A stretch of 30,000 bases of DNA from contig BQKZ01001923.1 of assembly GCA_036244855.1 (NCBI GenBank), forward strand, positions 40,877 through 70,876, given 5' to 3'. The position numbers and the translations under genes are program-made. The DNA is from Temnopleurus reevesii (Eukaryota; Echinodermata; Echinoidea; Temnopleuroida; Temnopleuridae). Below, piece after piece: positions 10,377 to 18,078 of this stretch (within the stretch, counting starts at the first letter, position 1; each line of letters begins with the position of its first letter). The notes beneath the pieces are model-generated. The model ran no database searches. It was not told the origin of the DNA and saw only the letters and a program-made list of their open reading frames with translations.

Positions 10377-13300
10377 GTAGAGGGCGCTATTTTTTTCATC
10401 CCATGGGTGCTGTGAAAGTGGAATATTTTGAAATGGGGAATTTTATGCAAATTGTGTTCATTACTAAACTAGACATTTTGAATTATATCCTATGATCTGG
10501 CATGCGAACAAACGTTGCTGAATGGACATAACAAACTACTGACAAAGCCAATAAGCTTTCTGTACATAGAGCTTTTTTTCAGTGCAATTGTCACTATGTC
10601 AGTTTAATGCTGCTAATCCTGCACATCATGGTTTGTAAAGTCACAGTACATTCTGTGTATCTTTGCTAGCAAAAGATTAAGTCAGTGCACTAGTTACAGT
10701 GAACACATTGATGTCCATCCAAATCATTTCATAAATTTTGGATGTGTCTTCATGGCCGGAAACCTTTTCCATAATTTCTGATCCTATTAACAAAATCAGC
10801 AAATAACCAATTGCCTTCTACTGCTTTGGGGTATTATAAAGCAAGTAGAATTTACAATGTTCTAGAAATATTCCACTTTTACAGTATATTCATGTACTTT
10901 GTGTGTCACTTTATAATTTGTGATAATTTTGCAGTTGCAAGTAGTGCTCCAAAGTACATACTGTACTTTTCTCCACATACAGTGAAATTCTGAATTCTCC
11001 ATTTACGGTACCTGCAACCACTTTGAAGCTCAGTGCAATTGAATCCCAGTGCGATCAATAATTCTGAACTTCATAGCGATAACAGTTGAGCAAAGAGTTG
11101 TGACTTTCACGGTATGTGCAAACTCTATGGATAGTGGTAATTCTTGTGCCATGAAAGTAGCAAGCCATTTGGGCCCATTGCATAAAAAACTCAGGCAACA
11201 AACAACATTTCTAGCAAAGATCAATTTTGCCATAGACTTTTGGACAGTGGCCTTAAATTTGCCTGAGTTTTCGATGGCAAATAGTTTCCTTTAACCGGCC
11301 CCAGGAGAGGCTTCCAAGTTCTTTCACATACATTTTTATAAATCTTTGTCATTATCACATCATAGTGTAGTTAGCATTATTTGAATAATAACCACTTATT
11401 TTCCGGTTTTATAGTTGACCATTGTACACCTGTATCATAGTCATCATCTCTATCTCAGTGCACGTCCCAATTCAAATTTGTTTATATTTATCCACATTCT
11501 AGAGTTTAGTCATACAACCATACAGCTAGAATGATTTTTATTTGAACAAAACTAGACGTATAACCTTAACTTTAAGCACACACCATAAGGATTCTGAACT
11601 TAATCTCTTTGCAGTGGAACCAAGGCAAACAATTTTCTAGTCTCTTGTTTGGAATCAGATTCGGAAGAGAATTGTGCCCAAGAAATATCCAATTCACAGA
11701 GCGCAATCTGGCCAAGTGGTTGGCAAATAGCGGTCGAAGAAACCTTTGTGGGTCAAGTGAAAGCTAAATTTGATGAAGGGAGGACTGTATTGATAAAATG
11801 CATGATAGCTACCAGTAGAGTAGTCCAGCAATATTGCATTGAATTTTAAACACCCTCTGTGGTTTTAGGATAGCAAAAATTGTGTGGCAAAATGATGACA
11901 AAAATTGTTTGAATTTTGAATTGATCTATGACAGATTACAGAAAAAGGACTTTTTGGGGTCTTTTGGGAGGACATACATGTACACGACCAAAAAAAAAAA
12001 AATGTTAGGGATCGCTATTAAATGTGTAAATACATTTTCAATGAGGCTTTATATTTCTGGAAATAACCCCAAACTGTAAACTGCTGTAATCATTTTCACA
12101 TTATACATCTTAAGGGTGCTCATAGTGAAGTATTCATTATCATATTCATTCCAATAGAACTGGCTTCAGACCATCCATTTTAGTACCGTGCAAGCTTCAT
12201 TTAATTCTCACAAATACTGGTGAAGGGTAAATTCCAAAGTCACACATATATGCAGTGCCAAAGTGATGTCATAATGGTCAATAGAACACTGGTTCTAAGC
12301 ATTCAAGCCTGTACGAAAGTCACAGTACACCTGGAATTATAATGATAAAGCCGCAGCAGGGTTGAGGTACATTTATTAAGTACAATTCTCCCTAAACTAT
12401 AGGATCAACTTTATAGGAGAAACTATGTCTTATTGGATAAAACCTGCATGTCCCATTGGCAATTCTTTCGAGCTGTGAGCCCTTGCAGGATGATTGAAGA
12501 CATTTTGTGTTTTGGTACAAAAACTTCTACTCCAGGGCTCTAAAAAATATACAAGACAACATGAGAAAAAGAAAAAAGAAAAAAAAAATCTGCATAGAAC
12601 CTGACCATGATGTAACCATTTGTTGTTTAATGTACCAAATTTTTATATCACTAAACCCATTGAATTGGCAACACATCAGTTAAAAATCCATCACTAATTT
12701 CCATATTAATTGGCAATTTTGAACTTTTAAATACACTTTTTTAATGTGCTTAATTGACATTAAAGAAAAGAGGAAAAATTTCATTTTTGTCAAAGTGAGT
12801 GAGGAATAGTAATTTAACTTGAAAAAAATCTTAAAACAGGTTAATATGCTATAGCGAGCTTTCTCATCCAGACACAGTTATTATCAGGCAACTGAATATT
12901 TGGGTGGGATTTGAATTTGCAGACTATGATCACTGCACTAATATTTGAAATATGTCTGGAGCCAAAACCCATGACATCCTGGCCATTTTGACCTCACACT
13001 TTGGCACTGGCTTATAAAACACATGCACTATAATCTTGATCCCACCGCTGCCACCAATGTAACGGAATAGTTGTCATGGAGGAGGATTCGACTCCCTTCC
13101 AGTGCTCTCAGAAGCCAGATACAATGCTCCTCACACCACAGACTCGCCCTCCAGCACTGGCTAACCTCTATGACCAGTGCACCCCTGCTCCTGCTTTAGA
13201 TTTGTTAGATGCATTCAGGTAATTGGAATTTGGTGGCGTTAGGTGAAGGCAATGGTATTTACTGCTCATATCAGGAGGATGTTATTTAAAACATTTCGTG

Positions 13301-16300
13301 GAAAAGGGGATCTGATTCACAAGTTGAAGAGTTAAGAATCATGACATCATGGCCATTTTGACTGAAAATTTGATATTCTTTTAAAGTATGCTTTATAATT
13401 CTGATCCCACCGCTGCCACCAATGTAACAAAATAGATGTCTACAGCTAGATCACTGAACCAATATTTATTCATGATTTGTACACATTTGGGAATGGTATC
13501 CATCTGGCCATTTTTGCCTCACACTCTGACACACTAATATCAAATCCCACTGCAGCTACCAATGTAATATAATAGATGTCATGGGTGATAATTCTAACAT
13601 CTAGATCACTGGATCAATATTTATTAAAAGTTTGTTTTGAATCTGCCATTTTGGACTAACCCATTGTGCAATATAAATTCTAATCTCATCGCTGCCACCA
13701 ATGTAAAGGAATACCTGTAATTGTTATGGGGATGATCATACACACAGATCACTGCACTATTATCAATTCAAAAGCTGTTTAAAACTCAGCCATTTTGGAG
13801 TATTAACCCATTGTGCAATATAAATTCTAATCCCACTGCTGCCACCAATGCAACAAAATGCATGTAGTTGTTACGGGGATGATCATACACCCAGATCACT
13901 GCGCCAATATCAATTCAAAATCCGTTTAGACTCTGCAATGTTTGGAGTCACCAATTGCATATTATAAGAACATGCTTTATTTTTACAATCCCACTGCTGC
14001 CACCAATGTAACAGGATAGTTATCATGTGGGATAATCAAACACCCAGATCAATGCAATTCAAAATTTGCTAGACTCAGAAACGAAAACCTTTCAGCCATT
14101 TTGGCCTTTACTCTGACAAACGATGACAAACATGTTATCGAATCCCACTGCTGCCACAGATATTATCCATGTAGCAGTTGTCATTTTTGTTGATGTTGAC
14201 TCTTTTTGCGTTAAAGTAGTCAGTTGATAATACTCTTTCATGTACAGCGCATTCAGTTTTCTGAAATAGAGATTGGAACATCAAATTTGTCAAATTACTG
14301 GGGAACGCATTTTGTAAATTTTTACAAATACTCATCTGGGTTGTGATTCATTCATGTAAAGTAGTTCTGAGAGGTTTCCATGTCTCTGCTCAAAACCAGT
14401 GACCCTTTCCATCGTCCAATGACTTTTGTATCACTGAGTTGCACTAGGGATAGGGTCACCAGTCATCACTAGAGTTGTGCATACCTCTATGAAAAGCTTT
14501 ATGAAACAGATACCTGATAATAATACAATCATTTATGTTTTCTTCATTCATTTTTTCATCTTTATAGGGAGGATGGCAAAGATGGTCTCAAATTCTATAC
14601 CGATCCCAAGTTCTTCTTTGAGAGGTGGTGCAACGAACAACGAAAAGATATCGAGAATAACATCAGGAAAAGAAAGAAGAGAAGGGTAAGTTGAAGACAG
14701 GACCCTTTTTCAGATGGACGATGAATGCCATTGTTGCTTGGATGTCATGATAGTCACCGGCGCCTGATTATGCATGCATTTTGATGAGAACATCCAGATG
14801 ATTAACAATTAAAGCACTTATATGCATTTTTTCATTGACAAAGGAACTATTTGCCCCGTCTTGGTTTTTGTTTGCTGATGTCCTGTTTTAGACTATAACT
14901 TTCAATGAACATCCTTCAGATTTGGGGCAGCAAAATTGCGAAGCAGATGATTTTATGATATAAAATATGCTTTTATCTTATCCCGAAAATCCCGGACACA
15001 CATGATGACCTCAATAGCATCAAGAGACTTATGACCAATACATGCTATGTATCTTGCATCTCTGGAAAAGTATGAGGAATTCTGCAAAAATTGATCATAA
15101 GTGATAGTCATTCAATCACTATTCAGCCTTATTATTAATATATATCTACCCTTTCCAAAATAAAATACATGGAACTAAAGTAGTCCGTCGTAAATAAGAA
15201 CTGTACATTGGTTTTTCAGGATTTAATTGATTTATTGCCTTCTGCGCACACGATTTGTTCAATTTCAATATGTGAAAACAGACTTCTTGTTTCTCCCTAC
15301 ATTCTGATCGGCAGTGACCATCATGGCATCAAAGATAGAATACAAAATGGCAAATTTTTTATCATTCTGGTGCAATCAGGTTGGAAAATAAAATACTTTT
15401 GACGTGACAAAAAGTAAAAATTAGTGGATCGATATAGGTAACTAATGCAGCGCTACCAAGTATCACAATTTTTTATCATATTTTATTAGATTTTTCAGTG
15501 ACAAAATTGGATGTTTTAAGTCCTTGAGATACAGTGTTGGGAAGCGTATAGAAGCAAAGAATCTGATTTTTTTTTCTGAAAATTTGAATTTTTTTTTTCA
15601 ATATAAGGTTGGCAGCTTTTTTGTTCATGGTTTTTTAAAGCAAACTAATAATTGGAATTTATGATTTGATACTACAGCAAAAGAAGCCAGCAGCAGAGAA
15701 AGGGTCGATGCCAAAGGTCCCTGTGAACACGAGAAAGAACCGCTACCAGATGTACGCAGGCGGGGCAGAGTTTGCGCAACAACAGAAGCCTCAACAGAAT
15801 ATACCCAACAGCCACATATCATCGAACCAGATGAATCAAGACCCCAAGCATCGGATATCCCATTCAGATTCGATTATATCGAGCACACCGTCGGATGATT
15901 CGGGAATCAACGGGCAGTCGCTACGAAGGAAGCCATCGCAGGGTCCCCCTCCACCGCCAGTTCAGCCGGGCGGAGAGTCGCCGATGAATGGCGACGTGGT
16001 GCTGAGGCCGGTTAGGCCGGCGCCTGCGCGCCCGCCCAGCCAGCAACAGCAACCAATCAGCAACCACCACCACCACCACAGCCCGAGCATGCCGCCGCCC
16101 CCTCCACCCGACGTGCCTCAACCGCAGAGCTACCTAAGCTCTGGGACATCCGGATACTCCAGCGCGAGCGACCAGCTGCCGCCCCCGCCACCGCCTCCCC
16201 AACCGATCATGATGAATAACCACGTACCGACACAGCCGCCGCCGCCTCCGATATCGGCACAACAACAGCCAATTCCAAACAACATTCCCCCTCCTCCGCC

Positions 16301-17507
16301 CCCGCCACCTGTCGGCGGGCCGGCACCACCCCCACCACCGCCCATCGGCGGGATGCAGATCCAGAAACCACCAGTAGCCAACAACAATGTTCCTGCCCCA
16401 CCACCGCCACCACCCGATCAATTCAGGCTACCGTCGGCGCAAACAGCTCCGGCTTCTAACCCCAACAATACCAGTCCCGTTGTCAACTCTCCCAACAAGC
16501 CGCCTCCAGTGCAAGCAAGTGATCCTAGGAGTGATCTTCTAGCAGCAATTAAAGAAGGTATGTGCCTTTTCTACTTGTCATTTTTTCCAGACCTCTGTTG
16601 AAAAAGCACAGATAATGTGATGAGTCCTTTATGTATTGGCCACATACACTGTGTTTAAAGCCCCGGTCACATAGGACCCCAGAAGCAACACGCTTCACCC
16701 CGACTCTTTGTTAATTCACAGTTAACTGCCTCGGAACAACGAGTCGGGGTGAATCGTGTTGCTTCTGGGGTCCTATGTGACCGGGGCTTTACAAACAAAG
16801 TGTTTTTCTTGCTTTTTTTTACAGAGGATCTCTTTTACTTCCTGTGAGTCAAATTTAGTCCTTTTCACTTTACTTTCTTCCTACTAATACTTACTTAAAA
16901 CTCCACAACAATTTTCAGTAAGTTGAAGCAAACTGTTGATTTGTAGCCTTTCCCCCTCAAAACAAAAGTGGATAAATAAAAAAATTGCATGTGAATAAAA
17001 ATGTGTTCTTTGTTACCGTTATTTATGTTTGACGTAAGCCCCCTCCCCTATCCTCCAAAAACAATGATTCACAGACCCAACTAACCCTGAGAATGTCTTG
17101 CCTCTGGGGTTGGCTGTTTAAAAAATATAGACCCCCAATACCATGTATCATTCTCAATTTTATTGCAAAATTCTTGAGTGCAATGCTGATCTTTGTTCCT
17201 AGATGTTTTTGTTTCTGTATATTTATCATAATGTAACTAAACCAAAATTGTCAAAATGCGGAGAGCCTAGAAAACAAACAAATATACCATTTGTTATTTT
17301 GAATATATATTCTCTACATCTTCTTGCTTTATAGGAATGAAGCTACGCAAAGTCGAAGTCCAGGAAGAGAAACAGAGACATAGCGAGCCGGCACCAAACA
17401 GCGTAGAAGCTATACTGAGACGTCGTATAGCAGTGGAACTCAGCTCAGACGAAGAAGATAGCCAAATATCCAGCGATTATGAAGGGGAATGGTCAGATGA
17501 TGATTAG
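10223..17507 (+). CDS. WASF: WAVE/SCAR family actin-nucleation regulator, 3' part of gene (join of exons)
   Basis: The supported reading is join(10223-10376, 14568-14685, 15678-16557, 17335-17507), with 13071-13218 as an alternative to the first exon. All joins keep frame with GT/AG borders. The product is the WAVE subunit of the WAVE regulatory complex, which activates Arp2/3 branching of actin downstream of Rac. Visible in order: the meander part of the WAVE homology domain (SLQDIHMRKAF, ETYMRC), KFYTDPKFFFERW, a basic stretch, a long proline-rich region, and a C-terminal WH2-central-acidic module ending in EGEWSDDD. The N-terminal helices that bind the Abi/HSPC300 bundle are missing, so at least the first coding exons lie upstream of the window. 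Vertebrates have WASF1-3; a single invertebrate gene is expected, so no paralogue number is assigned. Confidence 0.95.
10377..12900 (+). other. WASF intron, first part
   Basis: This is intron sequence after exon A. It contains one palindromic MITE (11170-11303) and otherwise AT-rich DNA with no other coding segment recognised. Short open frames around 11649-11849 and 11882-12079 have no domain signature. Confidence 0.7.
11170..11303. mobile_element. palindromic MITE in WASF intron
   Basis: Left part gggcccattgcataaaaaac then tcaggcaa, and right part ttgcctgagttttcgatggc ending ttaaccggcccc, form an imperfect inverted pair of about 134 bp. Typical of small hairpin elements of the GGGCCC-end type. 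Non-coding. Confidence 0.7.
12901..14165 (+). repeat. tandem array of about 140-158 bp units inside WASF intron
   Basis: The core ctgccaccaatgtaa, or a close variant, recurs at about 13048, 13413, 13553, 13692, 13838, 13996 and 14150. Each core is followed by aatag.tgtcatg-like sequence, a gatcactg.accaatat block and a ccattttg block. Spacing is 365, then 140, 139, 146, 158 and 154. The large first interval holds the alternative WASF exon (13071-13218) plus its 3' flank. Unit 1 supplies the sequence just before that exon, including the ggaatag acceptor candidate. Later units carry related aatag or gatag strings. Confidence 0.85.
13071..13218 (+). CDS. WASF: WASF exon B: candidate mutually exclusive version of exon A
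   Basis: Acceptor candidate ggaatag, donor gtaatt. The exon starts with two bases (tt) that would finish a Leu codon, reads through 48 codons, and ends with two bases of an Arg codon, the same phases as exon A. The C-terminal half reads QTRPPALANLYDQC and PALDLLDAFR. It aligns without gaps to the human WAVE1 segment KTLPIPLQETYDVC...ILTPYR, including T, P, L, YD, C, L and final R, and keeps the Tyr125-equivalent tyrosine. Its exon length differs from exon A by six nucleotides. Joining exon A to exon B shifts the frame into a stop, so only one can be used per transcript. The N-terminal border is less certain: the acceptor lies in repeat DNA, and an in-frame ATG at 13076 would also allow use as an alternative first exon. 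Confidence 0.75.
14339..14509. mobile_element. decayed palindromic MITE in WASF intron
   Basis: Sequence accagtgaccctttccatcg on the left and gatagggtcaccagtcatc on the right are inverted partners, and gctttatgaaacag at the right end matches the end of the elements at 8150-8312 and 29321-29503. The left terminus is poorly preserved. The element ends about 58 bp upstream of WASF exon 2. Confidence 0.5.
14568..14685 (+). CDS. WASF: WASF exon 2 of window: KFYTDPKFFFERW and basic region
   Basis: The acceptor is catctttatag and the donor gtaagt. The first base completes the Arg codon left open by exon A or B, then the exon encodes EDGKDGLKFYTDPKFFFERW, a charged linker and a basic end with RKRKKRR, finishing on a codon boundary. 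Vertebrate WAVEs have GLKFYTNPSYFFDLW here, with the KFY tyrosine being WAVE1 Tyr151, a second phosphorylation site that weakens autoinhibition. That tyrosine is kept. The second tyrosine of the vertebrate motif (SYFF) is replaced by Phe here. The basic run is the start of the region expected to bind acidic phospholipids. Confidence 0.96.
14686..15677 (+). other. WASF intron between exon 2 and proline-rich exon
   Basis: AT-rich intron of 992 bp with gtaagt at the start and tactacag at the end. At 14697-14760 a partial fragment (gacccttttt, cagatggacgatgaatgcc) resembles the hairpin elements of the 8150-8312 family. No other feature is recognised. Confidence 0.75.
15678..16557 (+). CDS. WASF: WASF proline-rich exon and start of WH2
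   Basis: This 880-nt exon starts in phase 0 after tactacag and ends one base into a Gly codon before gtatgt. It begins basic (QKKPAAEKG, RKNRYQMY), passes through a Ser/Asp/Gln-rich segment, then a long region of poly-Pro runs of up to eight residues with His-rich (NHHHHHSPSMP) and Gln-rich patches, and ends with SDPRSDLLAAIKE, the first half of the WH2 motif. Poly-Pro segments bind profilin and SH3 proteins such as IRSp53/Abi partners. The exon is conspicuously GC-rich against its AT-rich introns. Antisense open frames over it are composition artefacts. No stop or frameshift is seen. Confidence 0.96.
16558..17334 (+). other. WASF intron before terminal exon
   Basis: A 777-bp intron, gtatgt to gctttatag, that carries the foldback element at 16656-16791. 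The remainder is AT-rich without further features. Confidence 0.85.
16656..16791. mobile_element. foldback MITE in WASF intron, near-perfect 51-bp arms
   Basis: The left arm (16656-16706) starts taaagccccggtcacatagg. The right arm (16741-16791) is its reverse complement with a single visible mismatch. The loop is about 34 bp and pairing may extend a few bases into it. The near-perfect arms suggest recent insertion or gene conversion between arms. No target duplication was identified with confidence. Confidence 0.9.
17335..17507 (+). CDS. WASF: WASF terminal exon: WH2 end, central and acidic segments
   Basis: After the acceptor gctttatag the exon completes Gly and encodes MKLRKVEVQEEKQRHSEP, SVEAILRRRIAVELSSDEED and the acidic tail ending EGEWSDDD, then TAG at 17505-17507. 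Joined to the previous exon, the WH2 reads RSDLLAAIKEGMKLRKVE, which binds G-actin. The ILRRRIAVE helix is the central segment that contacts Arp2/3 and, in the resting complex, Sra1. The acidic tail with one conserved Trp binds Arp2/3. Vertebrate WASF1 has AILSRRIAVEYSDSEDDSEF and ends VDWLE. Here the Trp is followed by SDDD, so it is not near-terminal. A partial decayed copy of this exon follows at 18008-18078. Confidence 0.97.
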
Positions 17508-17552
17508 ATTTTAGGTGAATTTATGATATGATTTTAGGTGAATTTATGATAT
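17507..17552 (+). repeat. 23-bp tandem duplication at the WASF stop
   Basis: Two identical consecutive copies of a 23-bp unit beginning gattttaggtgaatttatga (17507-17529 and 17530-17552). The first copy begins with the last base of the stop codon, so the protein is unaffected. Likely replication slippage in the 3' UTR. Confidence 0.9.
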
Positions 17553-17577
17553 AATGTCTAGGTATCATGTAGTAACT

Positions 17578-17997
17578 GGGCAATTCCACATGGGAAAATG
17601 GGGAAAAATGTAATTCCGTTACCACTGTTTTGTGAAGTTTAAAGACCAACGGAAAAAGGAAACTTGAAATATCCTCTTATTTGGCGCAGAGGTACTATTG
17701 CTATCAGCTGAAACACAAAGTCTGTCAGATTTCTTTTTTTTTTGTTTGGAGACCAGCGAGGTATTGTGAGTCGGTAACGGAATTACTCTCTGGAAATTCT
17801 GTTACCGAATCACAATACCTCGCTGGTCTCCAAACAAAAAAGAAATCTGACAGAATTTGTGTTTCAGATGATAGCAATAGTACCTCTGCGCCATATAAAA
17901 GTATTCAAACTGACTAAGATCATACAAGTATTGCACAAAGGAATAAAATAAGAGCCCAAAATCTCTGATTTGTAATTCCGTTACCGTGGAATTGCCC
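17578..17997. mobile_element. 420-bp palindromic element in WASF 3' UTR with AACT target duplication
   Basis: The terminal inverted repeat GGGCAATTCCAC and the matching GTGGAATTGCCC are flanked by AACT on both sides (17574-17577 and 17998-18001), a clean 4-bp target duplication. The central part, about 17685-17895, is a near-perfect long inverted repeat (gagaccagcgaggtattgtg / cacaatacctcgctggtctc). The motif TAATTCCGTTACC or its complement appears four times: near 17611, 17773, 17800 (diverged) and 17971. It has no coding capacity. It starts 70 bp after the WASF stop and probably lies within the 3' UTR or just beyond it. Confidence 0.92.
17942..17947 (+). terminator. candidate poly(A) signal AATAAA for WASF
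   Basis: This is the first AATAAA noticed downstream of the WASF stop, about 435 bp after it and inside the palindromic element. Its use is unproven. Confidence 0.35.
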
Positions 17998-18007
17998 AAC
18001 TTTAAAG

Positions 18008-18078
18008 CAAACATAGAAACCATCCTGAGAACGGAATTTAGCTCCGATTTAGGAGACGGCCAAATATTCAGCGATTAG
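18008..18078 (+). pseudogene. decayed copy of WASF terminal-exon segment
   Basis: The segment matches 17395-17480 of the terminal exon: caaaca..tagaa, then atcctgaga, agctc.ga, ggccaaatat.cagcgatta. In frame it reads ETILRTEFSSDLGDGQIFSD followed by TAG, against EAILRRRIAVELSSDEEDSQ in the real exon. Four codons (RIAV) of the Arp2/3-contacting helix are missing and the final Trp/acidic tail is cut by the stop. The frame is otherwise open, but no convincing acceptor precedes it, and the palindromic element sits directly upstream. Best read as a degraded tandem duplicate. A working alternative terminal exon is much less likely. Confidence 0.75.

Noticed and set aside
15921..16421. Antisense frames with poly-Gly or Arg-rich peptides
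   Set aside because: They are shadows of the GC-rich proline-coding WASF exon.
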